From Bin95 sp965220855 (lineage in GTDB: Bacteria; Pseudomonadota; Alphaproteobacteria; Bin95): DNA of 64,000 bases. The translations under genes were made by a program, and so were the position numbers. How positions within the stretch are numbered: the stretch's first letter is position 1; each line of letters begins with the position of its first letter. Positions 7,596 through 16,809 of this stretch are shown piece after piece. The DNA is taken from assembly GCA_965220855.1 (NCBI GenBank), contig CBDCQY010000001.1:868001-932000 (forward strand). Direction: 5' to 3'. The notes under the pieces were generated by a model that was not told the origin of the DNA, did not search any database, and saw nothing but the letters and a program-made list of their open reading frames with translations.

Positions 7596-9635
7596 CTAGT
7601 CGTCCGTCTTGCTTGCGCCGAAGGCGCCGGCAACCGAGCCGTCGTCGAAGGTGGCGTTGAACTCGCCGGTGATGCTCGCCGGCTGATCGTCCGCGCTCGG
7701 GCCGCGGAAGATGGCGGTGAAGCTCCCATTCGGACCGTCTTCGCTGGCCGTGCCTGACACCGTGCCGTCTGTAACGTCGGTGGCGCCATCTGCCGCCTTA
7801 GTAATGTCACCATCCTCCAATGCGACCGACCAGGAAGCATGCGCTTCGCCGTCCAGCATGAAGTTGTCGATGGTTCCGGTCAGCTTGCCCTGTTGGTTTA
7901 CCGGCAGGGTTGCGTCTGCGAAGACCACCGACAAGGAGGCGTCCGCCGTGAAGGCGCCGGAGACGGCGAGCGCCGTGTCCCCATCCATGTCGCCGGTCTT
8001 CCTCTCATACACGCCCGCAGCGGCGCCATCATAGGTCGCCTTGCCTGTGACGCTGGCGATGTCGCCATAGGCGTTGGTAGAGGCGTGGTTCGTCGCGCCG
8101 GCGAAGGTCTCGACCTCGTTGATCGTCACCGCGCCGTCCTTGGCCGTCTGCTTCAGCCAGTAGCCCCAATAGAGGTAGGTGGTGTCCACCACATCAATCG
8201 TGGCCCCGGTATCCGGCGTGAAGATCCAGCCTGCGGACAAGGCGGTGATGGCACCGTCCGACCTCTTGAAGGTGACCGTGCAGTCATCCGTCGTGCTGGC
8301 GCATGTGTATGTGCCCTGCGCGCCCCGATAGGTGCCAGAGGTCGCGAACGCCTCTACCGGCTGATCGCCGTCGGTGTCGGGATCGCCATCTTCCTGAGCA
8401 CGATTGAAGGAGAACGTCCTGTCGGCCCCTGTGTCAGTGGGATCGGGGGTGATGCGCGAGCTGATCCCGCTCGACACGATGTTCGCGATGTTAGCTGTAG
8501 CGACCGTCAGAGAATCGGCAGGATTTTCGGTGTCCGGAGTGACGCCATCCGCTCTCGCATCCAGTGTCTCTTCCTCGCCGAAAGCCGTCGCCGTCGGCGC
8601 GGCGATGTCGGAATAGACGCCCATCACCTCGCTGACCACATTGCCGTCATTGTCCGCCGGCATCGTGCGAACATACGACCCGTCGTCCTGCTTCTCGAAC
8701 TCGGGATCGTTGGCGACGGCACCGGTCCGGGTGATGGTCACCGTCGCCGGATCGGCGGTCGTCCGCGCAATGGCGATGGTATGATCGGTTCTGACGTCTG
8801 TGCCGCCGGGACCGTCATCGGTCCCCTGCCCAGCTTCCGCAGTGATGGCGGCCGCCATGCTCTGCGCCTCTGGCGTGCCCGCCTTCAGGTCCGCCAGTCT
8901 CTGCTGCTCGGCTTCCTTCGCATCATTGGCCGCCGTGCTTGCGGTGGTGGCCGCCGTGTTCGCGGCAGTGGTCGCCGTGGTGGCCTCGCCGGCCGCCGTG
9001 TTCGCGGCGGTGGCGGCGGTGTCGGCGTCGGCCGCCTTCGAGGCGTCCATCGCCGCCGCAGCAGCCGCGTTCCGGGCCGCCGTGGCCGCACTCCGGGCCG
9101 CCATGGCCTTGCTGTCGGCTTCGGTGGCCGCATTGGTCGCCGCCGTGGCCTCGGCGGTCGCGCCCTCCGCATTCGCCGCGCTCGCAGCCGTCCTGGCCGC
9201 CTCGGCGGCGGCTTCCGCCTTGTCGGCCTCTTCATCGGCGGCGGTGGCCGCATTGTTGGCCGACGTCGCCGCCGTTTCCGCAGTGTCAAGCCTCGTCTGG
9301 TAGGCCGCGTTGTGCGCCGCGGTGACCATGCCGCCGGTCGCGAGGGCGTTGCCATTGGCGTCCACCGTCACCTCGCAGGCCTCCCCGCCGGCCGCGCAGG
9401 AATAGGCGAGATCGCCACTGTCCGCCGATCCGCCAGCATCGATCATCAGCGGTCCGGCCGTCGGCTTGGTGTAGCTGCCATCCGTCGTGTTCAACCCGGC
9501 AAGGTCCACGACCATCGGCGTCGGGCCGGGGACAGTCTTGACCAGCGTCTTGTCCGACCCGCTGCTGCAGGCGGCAAGCCCGAACGCCAGCGCAGTGGCG
9601 CAGCAGGCCGTCATCAGGCTCTTGTATCTGGACAT
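7596..9635 (-). CDS. TbpB-like surface lipoprotein, probable Slam client
   Basis: A 679-residue lipoprotein. The signal peptide ends in the lipobox LAAC, giving a lipidated Cys23. A short domain with one Cys pair (YSC, EAC near 80-87) is followed by a very Ala/Thr/Glu-rich helical segment, about residues 105-260, likely a long coiled coil. The C-terminal half ends in an eight-stranded TbpB-type barrel: GKATYDGAAAGVYERK, GKLTGTIDNFMLDG, GSFTAIFRG and SITGEFNATFDDG. This barrel is what Slam translocons recognise, and a Slam gene follows. I start at the ATG at 9635, which has AGGAGAG upstream, rather than the longer frame to 9719. The ligand may be a metal, heme or host protein; this is inferred from the family only. 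Confidence 0.85.
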   Translation of the reverse strand: MSRYKSLMTACCATALAFGLAACSSGSDKTLVKTVPGPTPMVVDLAGLNTTDGSYTKPTAGPLMIDAGGSADSGDLAYSCAAGGEACEVTVDANGNALATGGMVTAAHNAAYQTRLDTAETAATSANNAATAADEEADKAEAAAEAARTAASAANAEGATAEATAATNAATEADSKAMAARSAATAARNAAAAAAMDASKAADADTAATAANTAAGEATTATTAANTAATTASTAANDAKEAEQQRLADLKAGTPEAQSMAAAITAEAGQGTDDGPGGTDVRTDHTIAIARTTADPATVTITRTGAVANDPEFEKQDDGSYVRTMPADNDGNVVSEVMGVYSDIAAPTATAFGEEETLDARADGVTPDTENPADSLTVATANIANIVSSGISSRITPDPTDTGADRTFSFNRAQEDGDPDTDGDQPVEAFATSGTYRGAQGTYTCASTTDDCTVTFKRSDGAITALSAGWIFTPDTGATIDVVDTTYLYWGYWLKQTAKDGAVTINEVETFAGATNHASTNAYGDIASVTGKATYDGAAAGVYERKTGDMDGDTALAVSGAFTADASLSVVFADATLPVNQQGKLTGTIDNFMLDGEAHASWSVALEDGDITKAADGATDVTDGTVSGTASEDGPNGSFTAIFRGPSADDQPASITGEFNATFDDGSVAGAFGASKTDD

Positions 9636-9690
9636 GGGCTTGAGGCTCTCCTCTTCTTCAGGAAAGGCCCCGATCAGAGGCCTGTTAGAC

Positions 9691-9763
9691 ATCCTACCTC
9701 GCAAGAACAGTATTCGCAACCGTTTGCGAACACTCCGGCGGGCAGTTTACACCCGATTCGCAA
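9691..9763 (-). promoter_or_regulatory. Promoter and palindromic operator of the lipoprotein gene
   Basis: On the minus strand, TTGCGA (9719-9714) and TAGGAT (9696-9691) are 17 bp apart and form a plausible sigma70 promoter. The -35 box lies in a palindrome, TTCGCAA (9713-9719) and TTGCGAA (9724-9730) with four bases between. A third TTCGCAA occurs at 9757-9763. This looks like a repressor operator; a Fur/Mur-like regulator would suit a TbpB-like client, but the regulator is a guess. Confidence 0.5.
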
Positions 9764-9822
9764 CCCTGCAAGCCCCATTCGAGGCCCGCAACTGGGGAGA
9801 CTCGAATTTTTTTCGCCCCCTG

Positions 9823-12132
9823 TCAAGGGATCAGCCAGATGGGGCTGGACCAGGCCTGGAAGCCGTCTTCGGTGAAGACGCTGACCCAGAGGGCGTCGTC
9901 GCGGTCCGGGGCGAGCGCGACCGGCAGGCTGGCGCGGAGTTCGCGGTGGGGGTTTTCCTCCGGCAGGCGGAAGACGCGGATGCGGCGGCGGAGGCCGCCG
10001 GCTTCGAACGCCCGGTCCTCCAGCCCGATCTCGTCGAGCGCCACACGCGCCTCGACCAGGTTGGAGGCGATCTCCAGCTCGCCGCCGCCGTCCCCGTCCA
10101 GCCAGACATCGAAGCCGGCGAAATTGCCCGTGGTGATGGAATCGAAGCCGACCGTCGCCTCGTCCTCGCAGGCGATCGGGCGCTCATGGTTCCAGGCGTT
10201 GATCTTCTCCAGCCGGCGGATGGTCCGCCCGTGGAAGCGCGCCCGGCCTTGCCAGTGCGTCTCGCGGCCGCGGCCGCGATATTCCGCCCCGCTCCACAGC
10301 ACGCGGATGCGCTCGCCGAGATCGCCCTCGCCGTAGCCGCGCGCGGTCTGCAGCACGCGCGGGCCGTTGCGCAGCTCGATGCGCTCGATGGGCGTGGCCG
10401 AGAGCGCGCGCACCTGCAGCACCGCCTCGGTCCCCGCCGGGCGCGCGATGTCGCCCATCAGCAGCGTGGCCGCCGGCTCGCTCGGCGCATCCGGGAAGTC
10501 CTTGGGATCGTTGAGAAAGCGCGTCGCCGGCTCGGGCAGTTCGACCGCGACCTCCAGATGCAGCCGGTTGCCGGTGGTGGCGTAGTGCCGCCGCCGGCGG
10601 AGCGCGGTGAAGATGCCGTCGCGGGTGAGTTCGTCGGCCAGATAGCAGGTCAGCCCCCCATAGGCCCCGAAGGTGGAGGCGCCCGGATAGCTGGCGCCGG
10701 GGCGCCCCTTGTGGCCGTCCGAATTGGCCACCACGCCCACCCGATGGCCGAGGCGGAAGCAGTCCTCGATCAGCCACTCGAAGGTGCCCCAGGCGGAGTG
10801 CAGCTCCATGGCGCGCTCCAGCCGGCCGTCATGGGCGAAGTCGATATCGGCGTAGCGCCCGCCGACATGCGCGAATATGCAGCAGTCCTCCTCCGCCAGC
10901 GCCTCGAACAGCGCGCGCGCGTCGTTGGCGTCGGTGTCGATGTCGGAGCGGTCCGGCAGCAAGGCGTGCGAGGAGCGGCGGATCTGGCGGCCCTCCTCGC
11001 GGAAGAACACATTGCGGTCCCCGCCGACGGCCGTGTTGCCGGACCACTCATAGCCCGGAAAGGTGACGAAGCGGTGGTCCTCATGGAAGCGCGCCGTCAG
11101 CTCGTTGATATAGGCCCAGAAGGTGTTGTTGACCTGGAAGTCGTTGGCCTGATGGCTGGTGGCGTCGAGGAAGGCGCAATCGCGCGCAAACTCGAAATAT
11201 TGCAGGCTGGTGTTGATGCCGACCGACTCGCCGCTCTGGCCGTGCAGGTCGGCCCAGTAGCCGGAATGCGGGCCGTCGGCGATCACCAGCGGATTGGCCT
11301 TGGCCACGACGTCGCCTTCCTCGGTCTCGACGCGAACTTCAACCACGCAAGGCTCCGCGACCGAAAGGCCCTCGAAGCAGACCGCGCGCCGGCCGAGCGG
11401 ATAGGAGAAGCGCTCCGGCAGATTGGCGATGGGCGCGTTGGAGACGATGCGCAACTCCGCCTCGGCCCGGTCGGTGGGGTTGCCCCAGAGGTCCTCCGCC
11501 TTGACGCCCAGCTGGAAGCGCTCCCCCGGCCGGCGGAGCGTCGGCAGCACCGCGCGCCAGCGCGCCGGCGGGCCGGGCGCGATGGTGACGCTCGGCGTCT
11601 CGGCCAGCGGCAGGTAATGGCCGGTGGCGCAGACATCCACCACCACCTTGTATTCGAAATGGCTTTCGCAATGGGTCTGCATGAAGGCGCCGGGGGAACC
11701 GCCCTCGGTGTCGCCGATGGTGACGGTGATGGTGTCGCCCTCGCGCAGGCAGCCCTTCACCACCGTCACCTGCAGGCATTTGTTGCGCGGCCGCCAGCCG
11801 CCGGTCGGCAGATAGGCGACCGCCAGCCCGGCCCCGTTGCTGGCTTTGGCGGTGGCGTAGTTGGGCGCGGCGGGGTCAAGCGTCTGCAGGCGGCCGCTGT
11901 CGCCGACGGAGCGCAGCACCACGCGCAGGCTGCCGGTGTCGTCCATGCCGTGGCGGCCGACCGTGTAGGTGATGCGGAGCGTCTGCGTGCTGCGCGCCGG
12001 CACCGGGCCGCTCGGCTCCATCGAGACATGGCCCCAGAGCACCGGGTCGCCGGAGGGCCGGGCGTCGCTCCACACCTCCGCAATCATGTCCGGATCGACC
12101 CGGACCGGATCGTTCGCCAACTGCGTCACCAT
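9823..12132 (-). CDS. DUF3604-domain protein (PHP-like)
   Basis: A 769-residue DUF3604 protein. The conserved core starts at YWADLHGQSGESVG (about residue 294), followed by FVTFPGYEWSG, CCIFAHVGG, MELHSAWGTFEW and VGVVANSDGHKGRPG, all histidine/aspartate metal-site motifs of the PHP-like fold. An N-terminal beta-rich region of about 290 residues and a C-terminal beta-rich region flank it. No signal peptide is seen. I prefer the ATG at 12132, which has GAGGGAGAGG just upstream, to the GTG at 12150 that overlaps the sulfatase stop. Members are hydrolase-like but largely uncharacterised. Its place after a sulfatase and a TTT transporter suggests it acts on the imported compound. Confidence 0.85.
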   Translation of the reverse strand: MVTQLANDPVRVDPDMIAEVWSDARPSGDPVLWGHVSMEPSGPVPARSTQTLRITYTVGRHGMDDTGSLRVVLRSVGDSGRLQTLDPAAPNYATAKASNGAGLAVAYLPTGGWRPRNKCLQVTVVKGCLREGDTITVTIGDTEGGSPGAFMQTHCESHFEYKVVVDVCATGHYLPLAETPSVTIAPGPPARWRAVLPTLRRPGERFQLGVKAEDLWGNPTDRAEAELRIVSNAPIANLPERFSYPLGRRAVCFEGLSVAEPCVVEVRVETEEGDVVAKANPLVIADGPHSGYWADLHGQSGESVGINTSLQYFEFARDCAFLDATSHQANDFQVNNTFWAYINELTARFHEDHRFVTFPGYEWSGNTAVGGDRNVFFREEGRQIRRSSHALLPDRSDIDTDANDARALFEALAEEDCCIFAHVGGRYADIDFAHDGRLERAMELHSAWGTFEWLIEDCFRLGHRVGVVANSDGHKGRPGASYPGASTFGAYGGLTCYLADELTRDGIFTALRRRRHYATTGNRLHLEVAVELPEPATRFLNDPKDFPDAPSEPAATLLMGDIARPAGTEAVLQVRALSATPIERIELRNGPRVLQTARGYGEGDLGERIRVLWSGAEYRGRGRETHWQGRARFHGRTIRRLEKINAWNHERPIACEDEATVGFDSITTGNFAGFDVWLDGDGGGELEIASNLVEARVALDEIGLEDRAFEAGGLRRRIRVFRLPEENPHRELRASLPVALAPDRDDALWVSVFTEDGFQAWSSPIWLIP

Positions 12133-12146
12133 GTCGCCTCTCCCTC

Positions 12147-13721
12147 TCACGCCATGCCGACCGGCGTGTCGAACCGCTCCAGCGCCCGGCCCGGCCGGGC
12201 GCGAATCATGTCTTCCAGCTCGCGCCGGAGCCGGGCCGCGCCCGGATCGTCGAAGCGATTGTCCATCTCATGCGGGTCGTTGGCGAGATCGTAAAGCTCG
12301 CCCGCCCCGGAGCCGAGCTCCAGCGTCAGCTTGGCCTCGGCCGTGCGCACCGTGCGCAACTCCAGCGGCACGCCGCAGCGGCTGGCGTGGACGTTCCACT
12401 CGCTCCAGGCGGCGTCGCGGGTCGCGCCGGGCCGGGCCTCCAGCAGCGGGCGCAGGCTCTCGGACTGGGCGCCGTCTTCCAGCCCCACGCCGGCATAGTC
12501 GCAGAAGGTCGCGGCCAGATCGAGCGTGGAGACCGGCTGGCTCACCCGCCGCCCGGCGGGAATGCCGGGGCCGCGCGCGATCATCCCGACGCGCAGGAGC
12601 GCCTCATAGGGCGTCGGCCCCTTCAGATAGAGGCCGTGATCGCCCAGGAGGTCGCCATGGTCGGTGGAATAGACGACGATGGTGTCGTCGCGCAGGCCGA
12701 GCCGGTCGAGCTCCACCAGGATGCGCCCGACGGAATGGTCGATCAGCGAGACCATGCCGAAATAGTTGGCGGTCATCTCGCGCAGCTGGGCCTCGGACTG
12801 GTCCGGTGTGCGCGACAAATTGGCGCGGAAGTTGAGCAGCGCGGGATCGGCGAGGTCGGGCGTGCTCTCCAGCGAGGCGCGATGCCACCAGGGGCGGCGG
12901 TCGAGGTCCTTGGCGCCCTCGACCGGCAGATCGACCGCGTCCGGGTGGTGCAGCGAGGCCCAGGGCTCCGGGCAGTCGAAGGGATGGTGCGGGTCCGGGA
13001 AGGAGACCCACATGCAGAAGGGCGCCTCGCGCCGGCGGCGGTTCAGCCAGTCGATGGTCCGGTCGGCGCACCAGCTGCTGCTGTGCAGCGCCGCCGGCAG
13101 GGCCGAGCTCCAGGTCTGCGCCGCGCCGACGCCGGGGCGGGTCTCGCCGGCCCAGAGTTCGAAGACGTCCGAAAAGCCCGACTCGGCGAAGGCCCAGCGC
13201 TCGAAATGCTGGCCGCGCGGGGGGCTGATGTTTTCCCGCCGCTCGCGGAACCAGTGCCCCAGCACCATCAGCTCGACATGGCGAAAGCCCATATAGGGGC
13301 CGAACCAGGAGGCGTCGAACTCCGCCGATGTGTGCACGCATTCCGGCGTGCCGGTGCGCGCGAAGGTGTGGCAGGTGGCGAAATGCGCCTTGCCGAGAAA
13401 GGCGGTGTCGTAGCCGGCGGCGGCGAGCGCCGACGCGAAGCCGCGCTCCCCGACCTCCGGGCGGAGGTCGATGCCGTTATCGACCACGCCGTGCGAGAGC
13501 GGCAGCAGGCCGGTCAGGATGGAGGCGCGCGAGGGCTGGCAGACCAGGTTGGGCGTGATGCAGCGGTCGAAATGCGCGCCCTCGGCCGCCAGCCGGTCGA
13601 GATGGGGCGTGTGCACCGGCCGGCCGGCGAAGCCGTAGCAATCGGCGCGCTGCTGGTCGGAGGTGATGAAGAGGATGTTGGGCTTCTTGGGCATGGGGCC
13701 TCGCGATGGCGGGTCGGTCAT
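12147..13721 (-). CDS. Type I (formylglycine) sulfatase
   Basis: A 524-residue sulfatase of the alkaline-phosphatase superfamily. The formylglycine motif is CQPSR with Cys61, followed by ASILTG. Metal ligands are visible in NILFITSDQQRADC (N-terminus) and VVYSTDHGDLLGDHG. It lacks a signal peptide, so it should be cytoplasmic and need FGE-type Cys activation. The start ATG at 13721 overlaps the TctA stop (ATGA); a second ATG at 13694 (MPKKPN) is equally good by homology. It lies between TctA and DUF3604, suggesting that a sulfated or phosphonate-like solute is imported and then hydrolysed. Confidence 0.85.
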   Translation of the reverse strand: MTDPPSRGPMPKKPNILFITSDQQRADCYGFAGRPVHTPHLDRLAAEGAHFDRCITPNLVCQPSRASILTGLLPLSHGVVDNGIDLRPEVGERGFASALAAAGYDTAFLGKAHFATCHTFARTGTPECVHTSAEFDASWFGPYMGFRHVELMVLGHWFRERRENISPPRGQHFERWAFAESGFSDVFELWAGETRPGVGAAQTWSSALPAALHSSSWCADRTIDWLNRRRREAPFCMWVSFPDPHHPFDCPEPWASLHHPDAVDLPVEGAKDLDRRPWWHRASLESTPDLADPALLNFRANLSRTPDQSEAQLREMTANYFGMVSLIDHSVGRILVELDRLGLRDDTIVVYSTDHGDLLGDHGLYLKGPTPYEALLRVGMIARGPGIPAGRRVSQPVSTLDLAATFCDYAGVGLEDGAQSESLRPLLEARPGATRDAAWSEWNVHASRCGVPLELRTVRTAEAKLTLELGSGAGELYDLANDPHEMDNRFDDPGAARLRRELEDMIRARPGRALERFDTPVGMA

Positions 13722-15241
13722 TCCGGCGGCGCGTCGCCGCGCCCGCCGCGCGGCCGGCGGAAGCCGAAATGCCAGATGAAGATGACGGTGAGGATGAGGA
13801 AGGCGAGCGAGATCGGGCTGGTCAGCAGCACGGTCAGGTCCGCCTTGTTGATGAGCACCGCCTGGCGCAGATAGATCTCGAAATTGCCGCCGAGCAGGAA
13901 GCCGATCACCAGGCAGACGATCGAGAAGCCGGACTTGCGCATCAGATAGCCGACGCCGGCGAAGACGAACAGCATCGCCACATCGAACATGGAGTTGGTG
14001 GGGATATAGACCCCGACCACGCAAAGCAGCACCACCGCCGGCAGCACGACATGCTTGGGGATGCGCACGAACTGCACCCAGAGGCGGATGCCGATGCGCC
14101 CGATGATGAGATGCGCCAGATTGGCGAGCAGCATGGAGGCGAAGATCGAGTAGATCAGCTCGGCGTGCGTCACCATCATCAGCGGCCCCGGCACCACGCC
14201 ATGGATCATGAAGGCGCCGATGAGCAGCGCCGCCGCCACATTGCCCGGAATGCCGAGCGCGATGGTGGGGATGAGGTTGGAGCCGACCACCGCGCTGTTG
14301 GCGGCCTCGGTGGCCTGGATGCCCTCCAGCTCGCCCGTGCCGAAGCGCTCGCCGCGCGGCGAGGCCCGCCTGGCCGCGCCATAGCCGAGAAAGGCCGCGA
14401 GCGTGACGCCCAGCCCCGGCAGGATGCCGACCCCGGTGCCGATGCAGGCCGAGCGCAGCAGCGTCTTCCAGTTGCCCCAGAACTCGGCCGGCGAGAGGCG
14501 GTTCTCGGCCCGGAAGGCGCCCGCTTCGGCCGGCGGCTCGGGCGGGCGGCGGCGGTCGCGGCGCAGGTCGTAGAGCTGCGAGAGCACCGAACTCAGCGCC
14601 AGCGTGCCGATGGCGAAGGGCAGGAGCGGAATGCCGTCATAAAGATGGATGGTGCCGAAGGTCATGCGCGCGGTGCTATCGACCGGATCGAGGCCCCAGC
14701 TGCTGAGAAACACGCCGAGCGCGGCGGCCATCAGCCCCTTGACCAGCGAGCGCCCGGCCAGCGCCGCGATCATGGTGAAGGAGAAGAGGATGATCGCGGT
14801 GAACTCGTTGGGGCCGAAGCGGAGCGCGATCGCCGCGAAGGGCGCGGCCATCAGGATCAGCACGATGTCGGAGAAGGTGTCGCCGAAGACCGAGGAATAG
14901 AGCGCGGTCTTCATCGCCTTCTCCGGCTGGCCGCGCTTGGCGAGCGGATAGCCGTCGAGCGCGGTCGCCGCCGCCTCGGGCGTGCCGGGCGCGTTGATCA
15001 GGATGGCCGGAATAGCCCCTCCCGAGGTGCCGCCCTTGTTGATGCCGACCAGGAAGGCGATGGCGGCGAGCGGCGAGAAATAGAAGGTGATCGGCACCAG
15101 CATGGCGAGCGCGGTGACGCTGCCGAGGCCCGGCAGCACGCCGAAGATGATGCCGAGCACGATGCCGACCGAGATATAGGCGAGATTGGTGAAGGTGAAG
15201 GCCGCCTCGAAGCCGGCGGCCATGTTGGCGAGAATGTCCAT
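13718..15241 (-). CDS. TctA-family large permease subunit (TTT transporter 1)
   Basis: The 507-residue large membrane subunit of a tripartite tricarboxylate transporter, with about 11-12 hydrophobic segments. Both family repeats are clear: GIIFGVLPGLGSVTALAML with GGAIPAILINAPGTPEAAAT in the first half, and GVGILPGLGVTLAAFLGYG with IPTIALGIPGNVAAALLIG in the second. A charged loop near residue 230 (DLRRDRRRPPEPP) separates the halves. It works with the TctB gene 21 bp upstream and the binding protein beyond it. The substrate is unknown; organic acids are typical. Confidence 0.92.
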   Translation of the reverse strand: MDILANMAAGFEAAFTFTNLAYISVGIVLGIIFGVLPGLGSVTALAMLVPITFYFSPLAAIAFLVGINKGGTSGGAIPAILINAPGTPEAAATALDGYPLAKRGQPEKAMKTALYSSVFGDTFSDIVLILMAAPFAAIALRFGPNEFTAIILFSFTMIAALAGRSLVKGLMAAALGVFLSSWGLDPVDSTARMTFGTIHLYDGIPLLPFAIGTLALSSVLSQLYDLRRDRRRPPEPPAEAGAFRAENRLSPAEFWGNWKTLLRSACIGTGVGILPGLGVTLAAFLGYGAARRASPRGERFGTGELEGIQATEAANSAVVGSNLIPTIALGIPGNVAAALLIGAFMIHGVVPGPLMMVTHAELIYSIFASMLLANLAHLIIGRIGIRLWVQFVRIPKHVVLPAVVLLCVVGVYIPTNSMFDVAMLFVFAGVGYLMRKSGFSIVCLVIGFLLGGNFEIYLRQAVLINKADLTVLLTSPISLAFLILTVIFIWHFGFRRPRGGRGDAPPE

Positions 15242-15262
15242 GCGCGCCGTCCCGCCAGCCCC

Positions 15263-15748
15263 TCAGCGCCAGAAGGCCGGCAGTTCGGTGGAGAAGAGAT
15301 AGTAGGCGAGCTGCGAGAGCGCGATGGGCGCGGCGACGGCCATGGCCGCGATGGTCAAGAGATGGCGCGCGCCGACGAACAGCATGGTGGCGACGAGAAA
15401 CGCCGCCATGGCGGGCTCGAAGCCGACATGTTCGACGCCGAACCAGCAGGCGGCCGAAACGAGACCCCAGAGGGCGAGATTGGCGAGCACCTGCCCATCG
15501 ACGCCGCTCGCCTCGGCGCCGAACTCCTCATCCATGCGCGCCGCGTCCTCGCGCCCGGCGCGGGCCGCGCGCGCCAGCAGCGCCAGCGACAGCAGCAGGC
15601 AGGCGCCCATGGCGATGGAGGGCACCAGCGCCGGCGAGAGGTCGATTTCGCTCTCGGCCGGCGCGGTGTTCTCCGGGATCAGCCAGAAGACGCAGAAGGC
15701 GGAGGCGAGCGCGAGCAGCGCCCCCGCCCAGAGATGCGTGCGCCGCAT
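15263..15748 (-). CDS. TctB-family small permease subunit (TTT transporter 1)
   Basis: A 161-residue protein with four hydrophobic segments in the TctB layout, including AGALLALASAFCVFWLIP at the N-terminus, ALVPSIAMGACLLLSLALLA, and GFEPAMAAFLVATMLFVG. The ATG at 15748 has GGAGG five bases upstream; a longer frame reaching further 5' is Arg/Pro-rich and not credible. It lies between the binding protein and TctA in the usual order C-B-A. Confidence 0.85.
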   Translation of the reverse strand: MRRTHLWAGALLALASAFCVFWLIPENTAPAESEIDLSPALVPSIAMGACLLLSLALLARAARAGREDAARMDEEFGAEASGVDGQVLANLALWGLVSAACWFGVEHVGFEPAMAAFLVATMLFVGARHLLTIAAMAVAAPIALSQLAYYLFSTELPAFWR

Positions 15749-15806
15749 CGCGCCTCCGCCGCCCCCGGCGGGGGCAGCGGGGTTGTCCGGCCCTGCGCCG
15801 CCCGTG

Positions 15807-16727
15807 TCAGCGGGTGGCGGCGAGGACCTTCTCCAGGCCGGCGGTGGTCTCCACCACGAACGACGCCATCTCGGCGGACGGGATGAAGCGCTTCGGGAAC
15901 TGGATGTTCTCCAGCACCTTGGTGAAGTCCGGATCGTCCATCGACGCCTTGGCCGCGGCCTCGATCCTGGCCGCGATGTCGTCCGGCAGGCCGGCCGGGG
16001 CCGCCAGGATGGAGTTGCCCGGCATGGAGATGCCGTAGAGCTCCTGCGTCGAGGGCGCATCGGGCGCGAGCGGCAGGCGGTCGCGCAGGAAGGAGGCGAG
16101 CACGATCATCTTGTCGCCATGCTTCTGGTGGATGCCGCCGCTATAGGCGAAGTCGATCTTGCCGCCGAGCAGGAAGGGCACCATCTCGCCGCCGCCGCGC
16201 GTCGGCACCGTGGTCCACTGCACGCCTTCCTTGCGCGCGATATAGTTCAGGAAGGTCTTGGACATGCCGCCCATGTCGGCCACGTTGAGCGGGTTGGTGC
16301 GGGTGTATTCCAGCAGTTCGGGCAGCGTCTTGAAGGGCTTGTCCGGCAGGGCGACCAGCGCCACCTGATATTCGCTGATGCCGGCGATGATGCGGAAATC
16401 GCCCGGATCGTATTCGACATCGTCCTTGGTGAGCGGGTTCCAGATCAGATTGCCGAGGTCGGAATACATCAGCGTGTAGCCGTCCGGCTTCGCCTTGGAG
16501 ACGAAGGTGGCGCCGACGGCGCTGCCCGCGCCCGGCCGGGTCTTCACCACCACCTTGCCGCCGAGCTCGCGCCCGAGCGCCTTCGACAGCACCATGGACT
16601 TGGTGTGCGTGGTGCCGCCGGCCTTGTAGGGCACGACCAGGGTGATCGGCTTCTCCGGCCAGTCGGCCCGGGCGCCGAGCGCGGCGAGGCAGAGCGCCGC
16701 CGCGAGGGTAAGGGTCCATTTGAGCAT
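15807..16727 (-). CDS. TctC/Bug-family solute-binding protein (TTT transporter 1)
   Basis: A 306-residue periplasmic binding protein of the Bug family. A signal peptide (MLKWTLTLAAALCLAALGARA) is followed by WPEKPITLVVPYKAGGTT, RPGAGSAVGATFVSKAKPDGYTL and VPTRGGGEMVPFLLGGKIDF, the family's ligand-loop motifs. GAGGAGG lies five bases before the ATG. It delivers a solute to the adjacent TctAB permease. The M24 peptidase gene starts the same operon segment upstream, so expression is likely shared. Confidence 0.9.
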   Translation of the reverse strand: MLKWTLTLAAALCLAALGARADWPEKPITLVVPYKAGGTTHTKSMVLSKALGRELGGKVVVKTRPGAGSAVGATFVSKAKPDGYTLMYSDLGNLIWNPLTKDDVEYDPGDFRIIAGISEYQVALVALPDKPFKTLPELLEYTRTNPLNVADMGGMSKTFLNYIARKEGVQWTTVPTRGGGEMVPFLLGGKIDFAYSGGIHQKHGDKMIVLASFLRDRLPLAPDAPSTQELYGISMPGNSILAAPAGLPDDIAARIEAAAKASMDDPDFTKVLENIQFPKRFIPSAEMASFVVETTAGLEKVLAATR

Positions 16728-16809
16728 CGGGTCCTCCTCGATTCCAGCGGCGCGAACCCTATCGCCTCCGGGCGCAAGCGGCAATGACGCGCGCGCGCCG
16801 GCGGCGATG

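Noticed and set aside
13706..15886. A 726-residue open frame opposite the TctA and TctB genes
   Set aside because: It is an antisense shadow rich in Arg, Asp, His and Gly, created by high GC third positions of the transporter genes; the minus strand encodes clear TctA and TctB proteins.
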